From assembly GCA_026125665.1 (NCBI GenBank), contig JAHCKS010000007.1, positions 44,596-108,595 of the forward strand: a DNA stretch of 64,000 nucleotides, in the 5' to 3' direction. This document shows positions 1-8,235 of this stretch, one piece after another. Source of the stretch: Rubrivivax sp. (GTDB lineage Bacteria > Pseudomonadota > Gammaproteobacteria > Burkholderiales > Burkholderiaceae_C). Each line of letters starts with the position of its first letter. Positions within the stretch are counted from its first letter, which is position 1. The notes beneath the pieces were generated by a model. That model ran no database searches. It saw only the letters and a list, made by a program, of their open reading frames with translations, and was not told the DNA's origin. The position numbers were made by a program, and so were the translations under genes.

Positions 1-1
1 C

Positions 2-133
2 AACTACGGCGCCGGCGGCGGCATCGAGCTGCCGTTCGGCGGCGTGAAGCACTCCGGCCACGGTCGCGAGAAGGGCTTCGAGGCGCTCTACGGCTTCTCG
101 GCGCTGAAGACGATCGCCATCAAGCACGACTGA
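2..133 (+). CDS. Aldehyde dehydrogenase, C-terminal end (partial)
   Basis: The window opens inside a gene; 43 codons remain before the TGA at 131-133. The peptide contains ELPFGGVKHSGHGREKG and then an ALYGFSALKT-like tail. This is the usual C-terminus of NAD(P)-dependent aldehyde dehydrogenases (the 'PFGG.K.SG.GRE.G' stretch after the catalytic domain). The catalytic Cys and Glu lie outside the window, so the substrate cannot be guessed. A short-chain dehydrogenase starts 35 nt downstream on the same strand, so the two probably form an operon for oxidation of an alcohol or aldehyde. That pairing is inference. Confidence 0.85.
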   Translation, partial: NYGAGGGIELPFGGVKHSGHGREKGFEALYGFSALKTIAIKHD

Positions 134-168
134 GCGAACCGGCGGACAGGCACGAGGAGACGGGCGCG

Positions 169-933
169 ATGCGACTGAAGGGCAAGGTGGCCATCGTCAC
201 CGGTGGCGGTTCGGGCTTCGGCGCGGGCATCGTGCGCAAGTTCGTCGCCGAAGGCGCGCAGGTGGTCGTGGCCGACCTCAACCTCGAAGCGGCGATGGAC
301 GTCGCCGCGGCGGCCGGCGCGGCGGCCCGCGCGCTGCGGGTCGACGTGGCCGATGCCGCCGACGTGCGGCTGATGATGCAGACGGCCGAGCTGCACTTCG
401 GCCGCCTGGACATCGTCGTCAACAACGCCGGCGTCACGCACCTGCCCGGGCCGCTGGAGAGCGTGAGCGAGGCCGACTTCGACCGCATCGTCGCGGTCAA
501 CATGAAGGCGATCTACTACGCGATGCGCGAGGCGGTGCCGCGGCTGAAGGCCAACGCGCCGGGCGCCGGCGGCATCCGTGGCGTGGTGCTGAACATGGCC
601 AGCACGGCCGGCGTGAGCCCGCGGCCGCGCCTGGGTTGGTACAACGCGAGCAAGGGCTGGGTCATCACCGCCACGCGCGCCAACGCGGTGGAGCTGGCGC
701 CGTTCGGCATCCGCGTCGTCGCGCTCAACCCGGTGGCCGGCGAGACGCCGCTGCTGAAGAGCTTCATGGGCGAGGACACGCCCGAGGTGCGGGCGAAGTT
801 CCTCTCGACGATCCCGCTCGGGCGCTTCTCTCAGCCCGAGGACCTGGGCAACGCCGCGTGTTTCCTCTGCAGCGACGAGGCGAGCATGATCACCGGCGTG
901 TGCATGGAAGTCGACGGCGGGCGCTGCATCTAG
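169..933 (+). CDS. SDR family NAD(P)-dependent oxidoreductase
   Basis: A 254-residue classical short-chain dehydrogenase/reductase. The Rossmann motif TGGGSGFG is at residues 11-18, NNAG at 85-88, and the structural Asn at 111. The catalytic Ser is 145 and the YxxxK pair is Tyr158/Lys162 (YNASK). Asp36 at the end of the second strand (VVVADLN) suggests a preference for NAD(H) over NADP(H). Full family length with a GGRCI tail. The ATG follows GAGGAGACGGG at a good distance. Probably cytoplasmic and co-transcribed with the upstream aldehyde dehydrogenase. The family is far too broad to name a substrate; a 3-oxoacyl-ACP reductase-like or sugar-alcohol dehydrogenase role is possible. Confidence 0.9.
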   Translation: MRLKGKVAIVTGGGSGFGAGIVRKFVAEGAQVVVADLNLEAAMDVAAAAGAAARALRVDVADAADVRLMMQTAELHFGRLDIVVNNAGVTHLPGPLESVSEADFDRIVAVNMKAIYYAMREAVPRLKANAPGAGGIRGVVLNMASTAGVSPRPRLGWYNASKGWVITATRANAVELAPFGIRVVALNPVAGETPLLKSFMGEDTPEVRAKFLSTIPLGRFSQPEDLGNAACFLCSDEASMITGVCMEVDGGRCI

Positions 934-978
934 CGCCGTCTGCGGCGCCGGCCGCGCGCCTGGGGCGCCGTGTCGGCG

Positions 979-1230
979 TCAGGCGGCGAGGTGGCGGTCG
1001 GCGGCCGCGTACAGGTCGGCCGCGAGGGCCGGGTCGACCTTGCTGATGCCGGCGGCGACACGGCGCAGCCCGGCGGCTTCCTCGGCGCGCTGGCGCCGCA
1101 GCCGGCGCTCGACATCGGCTTCGCTGGGCGGCTCGAACAGGCGCAGCAGCGCGGCGAAGGCGTTGGCGGCCCACTCCGCGCCGCGCGGCGTGGCGACGGG
1201 GGCGGGGGCTAGCAGGGTGATCTGGCTCAC
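979..1230 (-). CDS. Hypothetical protein, 83 aa
   Basis: A short minus-strand reading frame of unknown function. I prefer the GTG at 1228-1230 because AGGA lies six bases upstream; a GTG at 1248 would add six residues but lacks a ribosome site. The product is Ala/Arg-rich and looks helical: an N-terminal VSQITLLAPAP, then a charged amphipathic region with DVERRLRRQRAEEAAGLRR, and a tail DPALAADLYAAADRHLAA. There is no signal peptide, membrane segment or recognised motif. Its 5' side contains the only AT-rich patch nearby, a plausible promoter, which supports a real gene. No function is proposed. Confidence 0.5.
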   Translation of the reverse strand: MSQITLLAPAPVATPRGAEWAANAFAALLRLFEPPSEADVERRLRRQRAEEAAGLRRVAAGISKVDPALAADLYAAADRHLAA

Positions 1231-1296
1231 GGTGGATCCTCGGGCCACACCCCGGCACTGGGGGCGGCTTGTCTGTTGTCGGCGTCCCGACCCGAG

Positions 1297-1323
1297 ACAT
1301 TAGGGTTACCACCAATATTTCAA
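1297..1323 (-). promoter_or_regulatory. Candidate promoter for the 83-aa gene
   Basis: On the minus strand a TTGAAA (1318-1323) is followed after 15 bases by TAATGT (1297-1302), about 67 bases upstream of the preferred GTG start. The spacer is shorter than the optimal 17. The main support is that this is a clear AT-rich island in otherwise 70% GC sequence, between the tyrB stop and the small gene. Confidence 0.35.
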
Positions 1324-1426
1324 GGCGCCCCGGCCCTTGAGGCGCACTCGCGCACCAAATCGGGGCGAAACGGCAGGAACTCGCCGACGCGCCCGGGCGG
1401 CGAGCCGGCTGGCGGGGGCGGGCCGC

Positions 1427-2620
1427 CTACTCGATCACCGCGGCCATCGCCCGGGCCGTGCGCTCGACGTTCCCGGTGTTGAGGCCGGCCACGCAGATGC
1501 GGCCCGAGCGGATGAGGTAGACGCCGAACTCCTCGCGCAGGCGGTCCACCTGCGCTGCCGAGAGCCCCGTGTAGCTGAACATGCCGCGCTGGCTGAGGAA
1601 GTAGCCGAAGTCGCGGCCGGGCTTCATCGCGCAGAGCGTGGCGTGCAGGCTCTTGCGCATCGCCTGGATGCGCTCGCGCATGGCCGCCACGTCGGCCTCC
1701 CAGGCGCTGCGCAGCGGCGGCTCCGTGAGCACGCGGCTCACGATGCCGGCGGCGTGGATGCCCGGGCTCGAGTAGTTGCGGCGCACGGTGGCCTTCAGCT
1801 GCCCGAGTGCCAGCTCGGCTTCGGCGGCGCTGCCGCACACGAGCGACAGCGCGCCGGCGCGCTCGCCGTAGACGCTCATGCTCTTGGAGAAGGAGTTGGC
1901 GACGAAGAACACGAGCCCGCTGTCGGCGAGCAGCCGCACCGCGTAGGCGTCCTCGGCGATGCCGTCGCCGTAGCCCTGGTAGGCGAGGTCGAGGTAGGGC
2001 AACACCTCGCGCTGCTGCAGCAGCGACACCAGTTCGCGCCATTGCTCGCGGCTGAGGTCGACGCCGGTGGGGTTGTGGCAGCAGGCGTGCAGCAGCACGA
2101 CGCTGCGCGCCGGCAGGCGCGAGATCGCCTCGCGCATGGCGTCGAAGCGCACGCCGCCGGTGGCGGGGTCGTAGTAGGGGTAGGTGTGCACGGCGACGCC
2201 GGCGCCTTCGAACATCGCGCGGTGGTTGTCCCAGCTCGGGTCGCTCATCCACATCTGGCTCTCGGGCAGCCAGCGCTTGATGAAGTCGGCGCCGACCTTC
2301 AGCCCGCCGCTGGAGCCGATGGTCTGCAGCGTGGCGATGCGGCCGGCCTTCACCGCCGGGTGGCCGGCGCCGAAGAGCAGGTGCTGCACCGCTTCGCGCA
2401 TCGCCGGGGAGCCCTCGATCGGCAGGTAGGGCTTGGCGCCGCCCTCGGCGAGCATCTTTGCCTCGGCGTCGCGCACGCACTGCAGAACCGGGATGCGGCC
2501 GGCGTCGTCGAAGTAGATGCCGATCGACAGGTTGACCTTGTGCGGCCGCGGGTCCTCCAGGAACGCCTCGTTGAGGCTGAGGATCGGGTCGCCGGCGTAC
2601 GGCTCGAGGTGCTGGAACAT
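1427..2620 (-). CDS. tyrB: Aromatic amino acid / aspartate aminotransferase (class I PLP)
   Basis: A 397-residue fold-type I aminotransferase of the AspC/TyrB subgroup, transferring amino groups from aromatic amino acids or aspartate to 2-oxoglutarate. The PLP-binding lysine is Lys246 in NSFSKSMSVYGERAG. Other family residues visible are HNPTG (182-186, Asn183), Asp211 and Tyr214 (LDLAYQG), and Arg254 for the PLP phosphate. A C-terminal GRICVAGLN region should supply the substrate-carboxylate Arg. The start chosen is MFQHLEPYAGDP, which matches the family N-terminus; the frame stays open upstream to 2731, but that part is not family-like and overlaps the glutathione peroxidase gene. Sequence alone does not separate aromatic from aspartate specificity. 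Confidence 0.92.
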   Translation of the reverse strand: MFQHLEPYAGDPILSLNEAFLEDPRPHKVNLSIGIYFDDAGRIPVLQCVRDAEAKMLAEGGAKPYLPIEGSPAMREAVQHLLFGAGHPAVKAGRIATLQTIGSSGGLKVGADFIKRWLPESQMWMSDPSWDNHRAMFEGAGVAVHTYPYYDPATGGVRFDAMREAISRLPARSVVLLHACCHNPTGVDLSREQWRELVSLLQQREVLPYLDLAYQGYGDGIAEDAYAVRLLADSGLVFFVANSFSKSMSVYGERAGALSLVCGSAAEAELALGQLKATVRRNYSSPGIHAAGIVSRVLTEPPLRSAWEADVAAMRERIQAMRKSLHATLCAMKPGRDFGYFLSQRGMFSYTGLSAAQVDRLREEFGVYLIRSGRICVAGLNTGNVERTARAMAAVIE

Positions 2621-2657
2621 GGGCTGGCTCTCTGCTTGCGGGCTCGGGCGGGCGGGC

Positions 2658-3158
2658 TCAGGCCGGCACCGGCGCGGCGAGCGCCGCCTCGATGTCGCTG
2701 CGAAGAGACTCCGGGGCCTCGTTCGGGGCATAGCGCTTGATGACCCGGCCGTCGCGGCCGACCAGGAACTTCGTGAAGTTCCACTTCACCGCCTCGCTGC
2801 CGAGCACGCCGGGCGCCTCGGACTTGAGCCACTTCCACAGCGGGTGCGCCTCGTCGCCGTTGACCTGCACCTTGGCCATCATCGGGAAGCTGACGCCGTA
2901 GTTCATCTCGCAGAACGAAGCGATTTCGTCATTGCTGCCGGGGTCCTGCGCGCCGAACTCGTTGCTCGGGAAGCCGACGACGACAAGACCGCGGTCGCCA
3001 TAGTCGCGCCAGAGCTGCTCGAGACCCTTGAACTGCGGCGTGAAGCCGCAGGCGCTGGCCGTGTTCACCACCAGCAGCACCTTGCCGCGCTGGCTGGCGA
3101 AGTGCGCGGGCTTGCCCGCGATCGACAGCGACTGGAAGTCGTGAATCGTGCCCGGCAT
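2658..3158 (-). CDS. Glutathione peroxidase (thiol type)
   Basis: A 166-residue member of the glutathione peroxidase family (BtuE/BsaA type), reducing hydrogen or lipid peroxides with thioredoxin or glutathione. The peroxidatic cysteine is Cys37 in NTASACGFTPQ, so this is a Cys enzyme and not a selenoprotein. The tetrad partners are visible: Gln71 in FGAQDPGS and Trp126/Asn127 in KWNFTKFLV. Full family length with no signal peptide, so cytoplasmic. The ATG at 3158 follows GGAG with seven bases of spacing. It lies just upstream of tyrB with a 37-nt gap, so the two may share a transcript. Confidence 0.93.
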   Translation of the reverse strand: MPGTIHDFQSLSIAGKPAHFASQRGKVLLVVNTASACGFTPQFKGLEQLWRDYGDRGLVVVGFPSNEFGAQDPGSNDEIASFCEMNYGVSFPMMAKVQVNGDEAHPLWKWLKSEAPGVLGSEAVKWNFTKFLVGRDGRVIKRYAPNEAPESLRSDIEAALAAPVPA

Positions 3159-3341
3159 GGCGATGCTCCTGACAAGGCGGTGGTGTCGGCTGGAAAGGTG
3201 GATCGTAGCGGCGTGCCCCGGCCGGGTCGCGGGCATCGACTTTCGTGGCAAGTGGCGCACCGTGCCGCCGTGCCGTCCACCGGCCGGGCGATTGACGCCG
3301 CGGCGGGGCCGCCGCACGATGCCTGCGCCACTCCCGTGCCC

Positions 3342-4256
3342 ATGACGCACCTGCACCACCGCATCGCGTTGCTCGGCTTCAGTGCCTTCGAGCGCAACAC
3401 GCTCGCCTCGTACTTCCGCCTGGCCAGCACGCGCGAGCCGCGCTACGACCTCGTGTCGGCGCTCGCCGACGCGGACTTCGTCGTCGCCGACGCCGACCAC
3501 GGCCCCTCGGTGCAGGTGGTGCTGGCCGGCGAGCGCCTGCCGGAGACGGTGTTCGTCGGCGCCCGCGCGCCGCAAGGGGCCATCGCGTGGATGGCGCGGC
3601 CGATCGACCCGTTGCGCGTGCTGCGCGAGCTCGACGTGCTGGCCGCGCGCCGCCTGCCGCCGCCGGCCGGGCGCCGCCCGGGCCATGCATCGGCGGCCGG
3701 GCTGCCCGCGGAGGCGGCGAACCGCCGCCGCACCGTCATCCAGCCGGCGCGCCCGCAGCGGCCGGAGCCGCCGGCCCACCTGCTGCTGCCGGCCGAGGAG
3801 CCGCTCGACCTGATGCTTCCCGACCTGCAGGAAGCGCCGCCGGCCCGCGGAAGCGCACCCAGCACGGCACTGCTCGTCGACGACAGCGACATCGCGCTGC
3901 GCTTCCTGCAGAAGAAGCTGGTGCCCTTCGGCCTTCTCACGCACACCGCGACGCACAGCGACGCGGCGCTGGAGCGGCTGGCGCGCCAGCGCTACGACTT
4001 CGTCTTCCTCGACATGGAGCTGGGCGATGCCAGCCCGCTCGACGGCCTCGGCCTGTGCCAGCTCATCAAGCGCGAGACGGCCGAGGCGAACGTGGTGATG
4101 GTCACCGCGCACCACACCGAGCTCGACCGCGTGCGCGGCGCGCTCGCCGGCTGCGACGGTTTCCTCGGCAAGCCGCTGGACGACGAGGAGCTGGCGCTGT
4201 ACCTGGCCCGGCACGGCGTGCGGCCTGCGGCCAACGCCGGCCGGGCGCCTTCCTGA
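3342..4256 (+). CDS. Response regulator with a degenerate and a canonical receiver domain
   Basis: A 304-residue protein. Residues about 175-295 form a CheY-like receiver: acidic pair in LLVDDSDIA, phospho-acceptor Asp in FVFLDMELGD, Thr in VMVTAHH, Lys in GFLGKPLDD. Residues 1-105 look like a second, decayed receiver, with ADFVVADADH where the phospho-site strand would be and MARPIDPLRVLREL where the KP loop would be (Arg replaces Lys). A proline- and arginine-rich linker joins them. There is no DNA-binding, GGDEF or HD output domain, so it probably signals by protein contact. No histidine kinase is adjacent. Stop codons of this gene and the EamA gene face each other seven bases apart. The ATG has no strong ribosome site. 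Confidence 0.75.
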   Translation: MTHLHHRIALLGFSAFERNTLASYFRLASTREPRYDLVSALADADFVVADADHGPSVQVVLAGERLPETVFVGARAPQGAIAWMARPIDPLRVLRELDVLAARRLPPPAGRRPGHASAAGLPAEAANRRRTVIQPARPQRPEPPAHLLLPAEEPLDLMLPDLQEAPPARGSAPSTALLVDDSDIALRFLQKKLVPFGLLTHTATHSDAALERLARQRYDFVFLDMELGDASPLDGLGLCQLIKRETAEANVVMVTAHHTELDRVRGALAGCDGFLGKPLDDEELALYLARHGVRPAANAGRAPS

Positions 4257-4263
4257 TCCGGCC

Positions 4264-5196
4264 TCACTCCCGCGCCGCCAGCAGCGCCGCGCCGACGATC
4301 AGCGCGGCGCCGAGCGCCAGCCGCGGGGTCACCTCGCCCGCGTCCAGGGCCACGGCGCTGGCGCTGGCGAACAGCACCTCGCTCACCATGACCACGGCGG
4401 TGACGTTGGCCGGCACGCGCGCCGCGCCGTACTGCAGCGCGAGGTTGCCGGCCAGGAACCACAGCGCCAGCAACGCCACGCCCGGGCCCCAGGCCGGCGC
4501 CGGCCCGGGCCAGGGCACCTGGGCCACCAGCCCGAGGCCGAGCGCCAGTGCACCGGCGACGAGCGCGCCACCGACGAACATCGCGAGCGCGCGTGCCGTC
4601 TCGGGCGCGGCCGCCTCGCGCCGCAGCAGCACGTTGGTCAGCGCAAAGGTGAAGCCGCCCGCGAGCCCCAGCCACTCGGCCAGCGTGTGCGGCACCGGCC
4701 AGCGCGGGGTGCCGCCGCCGGCGGCGGCGCCGTCCGGCCACAACACGACGGCTGCGCCGGCAAGCGCCAGCGCCAGGCGAACGAGTGCGCCGCGGGTCAG
4801 CGGCTCGTGCAGCAGCACGCGTGCCAGCAGCACCGCCCACAGCGGCATCAGGTAGAACAGCAGCACGACGCGCACGACGTCGCCCACTGTCACGCCCCAG
4901 TTGAAGCTGGCGTTGGTGGCGCCGGCGGCGAGCCCCAGCCACCACAGCGCCGGCGCGCGCAGCAGCTGCACCCAGGCGCGCGGGCGCGCCAGCGTGATGA
5001 CGAGCGCACCGAGCGCGAAGACGATCACCGTCGTCCACAGCGGGTGCAGGCCGCGGTCGCCGAGCTCGCGCAACGGCCACCACGAGACGCCCCAGGCGAA
5101 GGCGTTGAACAGCAGCCCGGCGATCGCCAGGCGCGAACGTCGCGTGCCGGGCCCGCCCGCGGCTGCCGCCGGGGCCTGCGGGGCCTGAGTGCCCAC
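4264..5196 (-). CDS. DMT-superfamily transporter (EamA type)
   Basis: A 310-residue inner-membrane protein with about ten hydrophobic segments arranged as two EamA repeats. Examples are GLLFNAFAWGVSWWPLREL in the first repeat and VALLALWFLAGNLALQYGA in the second. Such proteins export or exchange metabolites or amino acids; the substrate is unknown. It begins with GTG only three bases after the stop of the LplT-like gene, so the two are surely co-transcribed. The N-terminus (about 18 residues, Ala/Pro/Gly rich) is cytosolic-looking. Confidence 0.85.
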   Translation of the reverse strand: MGTQAPQAPAAAAGGPGTRRSRLAIAGLLFNAFAWGVSWWPLRELGDRGLHPLWTTVIVFALGALVITLARPRAWVQLLRAPALWWLGLAAGATNASFNWGVTVGDVVRVVLLFYLMPLWAVLLARVLLHEPLTRGALVRLALALAGAAVVLWPDGAAAGGGTPRWPVPHTLAEWLGLAGGFTFALTNVLLRREAAAPETARALAMFVGGALVAGALALGLGLVAQVPWPGPAPAWGPGVALLALWFLAGNLALQYGAARVPANVTAVVMVSEVLFASASAVALDAGEVTPRLALGAALIVGAALLAARE

Positions 5197-5199
5197 CGC

Positions 5200-6477
5200 T
5201 CAGTGCCCGTCGGTGCGCGCGATCGCCAGCAGGTGGTCGACCTCGGCGCGGTGGCGCTGCAGGTTGCGGGCGTGCCAGCGGCGGATGAGCTCCATCGTGC
5301 CGGCCACCGTGAGGCCGAAGATGGTGATGGCGCCGAAGGCCGACAGGCCGAAGCGCGTCATGCCGGCGTAGAACGCGCCGAGGCCGAGGATGCAGGCCTG
5401 CTCGTTGAAGTTCTGCACGGCGATCGAGCGGCCGGCGCCCATCAGGTTGTGGCCGCGGTGCTGCAGCAGCGCGTTCATCGGCACGACGAGGAAGCCGCCG
5501 AGCGCGCCGAGCAGCGTCAGGAACGGTGCCGCCACCCAGACGTTGTCGATGAACACCATGCCGATGACGAGCACGCCCATGCCGATGCCCAGCGGGATGA
5601 CCGAGGTCGCGCGGTCGAGCTTCATCATCACCGTGGCCACCACGGCGCCCAGCGCCGTGCCGATGGCCACCACACCCACCAGGCGCGACGCCTGCGTCGT
5701 GTCGTAGGCGAGCGCCGCCGCCGCCCAGGCGAGCACGATGTAGCGCAGGTTGCCCGCGACGCCCCAGAACAGCGTCGTCGTGGCGAGCGAGATCTGCCCC
5801 AGCTTGTCGTGCCACAGGCGCGAGTTGCAGTCGGCGAAGTCGCGCACGACCTCGGGCAGCCTGGGGTTGAACGGGATCAGCGGCGCCTCGGTGCGCGGGA
5901 TGTAGAGGTTGAAGATCGCGGCGACGACGTAGATGAAGACGATGACGCTGATCGCCGCTTCGGGCGGGGTGTCGATGCCGAGGTCCAGCACCGGGAAATC
6001 CACGCCCAGCAGCATGGCCGCCACGCGCGCGCCGACGAGCTGGCCGCCGAGCAGCACGCCGAGGATGATCGAGGCGATCGTCAGGCCCTCGATCCAGCCG
6101 TTGGCCTTCACCAGTTGCGAGGCGGGCAGCAGCTCGGTGAGGATGCCGTATTTGGCCGGCGAGTACGCCGCCGCGCCGAGCCCCACGACGGCGTAGGCCA
6201 GCAGGGGGTGCGAGCCGAACAGCATCATCAGGCAGCCGACGATCTTGATGCTGTTGGAGACGAACATCACGCGCCCCTTCGGGATGCAGTCGGCGAAGGC
6301 GCCGACGAAAGGCGCGAGCACGACGTAGAAGAGGGCGAACATCGGCACCAGCGCCGCGCGCTGCCACTCGGCGGCGCCGCCGCTGCGCAGCAGTTCGACC
6401 GCACCCACGAACAAGGCGTTGTCGGCCAGCGAGCTGAAGAACTGCGCCGACATGATGGTGGAGAAGCCTTTTTTCAT
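5200..6477 (-). CDS. lplT: Lysophospholipid transporter LplT-like (MFS)
   Basis: A 425-residue major facilitator protein beginning MKKGFSTIMSAQFFSSLADN, which matches the LplT family N-terminus. LplT flips lysophospholipids across the inner membrane for re-acylation by Aas. A PKGRVMFVSN loop between helices 2 and 3 and about twelve hydrophobic segments are visible. An upstream in-frame start at 6507 exists, but the family start at 6477 is preferred. No aas acyltransferase gene is adjacent; instead it is followed by the EamA transporter. It is divergent from alr, with about 225 bases between them. Confidence 0.85.
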   Translation of the reverse strand: MKKGFSTIMSAQFFSSLADNALFVGAVELLRSGGAAEWQRAALVPMFALFYVVLAPFVGAFADCIPKGRVMFVSNSIKIVGCLMMLFGSHPLLAYAVVGLGAAAYSPAKYGILTELLPASQLVKANGWIEGLTIASIILGVLLGGQLVGARVAAMLLGVDFPVLDLGIDTPPEAAISVIVFIYVVAAIFNLYIPRTEAPLIPFNPRLPEVVRDFADCNSRLWHDKLGQISLATTTLFWGVAGNLRYIVLAWAAAALAYDTTQASRLVGVVAIGTALGAVVATVMMKLDRATSVIPLGIGMGVLVIGMVFIDNVWVAAPFLTLLGALGGFLVVPMNALLQHRGHNLMGAGRSIAVQNFNEQACILGLGAFYAGMTRFGLSAFGAITIFGLTVAGTMELIRRWHARNLQRHRAEVDHLLAIARTDGH

Positions 6478-6702
6478 CGCGTGCGGCGCGCAGGCGCGAC
6501 GGGGCATCGCGCTGGGGCGGGCCGCGGCTCGTTGCCGCGCGCCCGCCGCCCTGGTCTCCTCAGGGACGTTCGGGGGGTGCCTCGAAGGGGCGGCGGTTTA
6601 TAGCACGCGCCTTCCCGCGGGCAGGCCGATGCCAGAATCGGCGCCACCCTCGTGCACCCCGCGCTCCGGGGGTCGCGCGGCAGCGAACAACCGCCCCGGC
6701 AG

Positions 6703-7833
6703 ATGCCCCGCCCGATCGAAGCCCTCGTGCACACCGGCGCGCTCGCGCACAACCTGGCGCGGGCGCGCCGTGCCGCGCCCGACGCGCGCCTGTGGGCGGT
6801 GGTGAAGGCCGACGCGTACGGCCACGGCATCGAGCGGGCCTACGCGGGGCTGCGCCGCGCCGACGGCTTCGCGCTGCTCGACCTGGCCGAGGCCGAGCGC
6901 GTGCGGGCCCTCGGCTGGCGCGGGCCGGTGCTGCTGCTCGAGGGCGTGTTCGAGCCGCGCGACCTGGAGGTGGTCTCGCGCCTGGACCTGTGGCACACGG
7001 TGCACTGCACCGAGCAGATCGACTGGCTCGCCGCGCACCGCACGGCCGATCCGCACCACGTGTTCCTGAAGATGAACAGCGGCATGAACCGCCTCGGGTT
7101 CCGGCCCGAGAGCTACCGCGCCGCCTGGGCGCGGCTCAACGCGCTGCCGCAGGTGGGCGAGGTGGGCCTGATGACGCACTTCGCCGATGCCGACGGCCCG
7201 CGCGGCATCGAACCGCAGGTGCGCGCCTTTGCCGCGGTGACGCGCGACCTGCCCGGCGAGCGCAGTGTCGCCAACAGCGCGGCCATCCTGCGCCACCACG
7301 GCGCCGACGGGTTGCCCGGCTCGCTGCGCGGCCACGGCGCAGGCGACTGGGTGCGTGCCGGCATCATGACCTACGGCAGCGCACCCGACTTTCCCGAGCA
7401 CGACGCCGCGCACTGGGGGCTGGAGCCGGCGATGACGCTGCGCACGCGCCTCATCGCCACGCAGCAGCTCGAGCCCGGCGACACGGTGGGCTACGGCAGT
7501 GCCTTCGCCGCCGAGCGTGCAATGCGCATCGGCATCGCCGCCTGCGGCTACGCCGACGGCTACCCGCGCCACGCCGGCACCGGCACGCCGGTGCTGGTGG
7601 ACGGCATGCGCACGACGACGGTGGGCCGCGTGTCGATGGACATGCTGGCGGTCGATCTCTCGGGGCTGCCCGGGGCGGGCATCGGCAGCGAGGTGACGCT
7701 GTGGGGCCGCGGTCCCGGCGGCTCCGGGGGCGCCGTGCTGCCGATCGATGCCGTGGCACGCGCCGCCGGTACGATCGGCTACGAGTTGATGTGCGCGCTG
7801 GCGCGGCGGGTGCCGGTGCGCGCCGTGGACTGA
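6703..7833 (+). CDS. alr: Alanine racemase
   Basis: A 376-residue PLP enzyme that interconverts L- and D-alanine for peptidoglycan. The PLP lysine is Lys35 in [10 protein letters not shown]. The catalytic tyrosine equivalent is Tyr264 in VGYGSAF, with Arg130 (MNRLGF) and Met312 (RVSMDM) also in family positions. The GYADGYPR segment at 282-289 completes the signature. Start [17 protein letters not shown] fits the family; a longer frame from 6652 adds unrelated residues. Cytoplasmic. It is followed after 33 bases by a small membrane protein gene on the same strand. Confidence 0.95.
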   Translation: MPRPIEALVHTGALAHNLARARRAAPDARLWAVVKADAYGHGIERAYAGLRRADGFALLDLAEAERVRALGWRGPVLLLEGVFEPRDLEVVSRLDLWHTVHCTEQIDWLAAHRTADPHHVFLKMNSGMNRLGFRPESYRAAWARLNALPQVGEVGLMTHFADADGPRGIEPQVRAFAAVTRDLPGERSVANSAAILRHHGADGLPGSLRGHGAGDWVRAGIMTYGSAPDFPEHDAAHWGLEPAMTLRTRLIATQQLEPGDTVGYGSAFAAERAMRIGIAACGYADGYPRHAGTGTPVLVDGMRTTTVGRVSMDMLAVDLSGLPGAGIGSEVTLWGRGPGGSGGAVLPIDAVARAAGTIGYELMCALARRVPVRAVD

Positions 7834-7866
7834 AGACGCAACGAACCCGCGGAGGAGAACCCCGGC

Positions 7867-8136
7867 ATGGAACGCGGAATCATCGGCACGATCATCCTCG
7901 GCCTCATCGTCGGCGCCATCGCGCGCTTCGTCGTGCCCGGCGAGCAGAAGATGGGCTGGATCATGACCTGCGTGCTCGGCGTGGCCGGCTCGTTCGCCGC
8001 CGGCCTCGTCGGCCAGCTGCTCGGCTGGTACCAGGTCGGGCAGGGGGCGGGCTGGATCGCCTCGATCGTCGGCGCGGTCGTGCTGCTGCTGGTCGTCGGC
8101 AAGATGAAGGGCGGCTCGGGCGGCACGTCGAGCTGA
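7867..8136 (+). CDS. GlsB/YeaQ/YmgE family small membrane protein
   Basis: An 89-residue protein with three hydrophobic segments (about 5-22, 30-50 and 62-80) and a glycine-zipper look. The MERGIIGTIILGLIVGAIAR start and a VVPG turn are typical of the GlsB/YeaQ/YmgE stress-associated (transglycosylase-associated) family. Members are often induced by envelope or osmotic stress; the molecular role is unknown. GGAGGAG lies upstream of the ATG, giving a strong ribosome site. It may be read through from alr. Confidence 0.85.
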   Translation: MERGIIGTIILGLIVGAIARFVVPGEQKMGWIMTCVLGVAGSFAAGLVGQLLGWYQVGQGAGWIASIVGAVVLLLVVGKMKGGSGGTSS

Positions 8137-8138
8137 GC

Positions 8139-8190
8139 GCGGCGCGCGGGCGCGCGCACGCGCACGGGCACGCGCACGGGCACGCGCGGC
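8139..8190. repeat. Alternating GC/CA tract with short tandem repeats
   Basis: Right after the GlsB gene stop is a tract of almost uninterrupted alternating purine-pyrimidine (GCGC, CACG), including two copies of CGGGCACGCGCA. Such sequence can adopt left-handed DNA under supercoiling, and it lies in the gap before radA. It may also serve as a weak transcription-termination region. No coding sequence is seen. Confidence 0.6.
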
Positions 8191-8235
8191 GGCGACCGGC
8201 TGGGCGGGCGTTCCCGCGCCCCGCACAATCGTCGC

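Noticed and set aside
8139-8190. CRISPR-like or phage attachment repeat
   Set aside because: The units are short, without spacers, and are explained by alternating GC/CA sequence.
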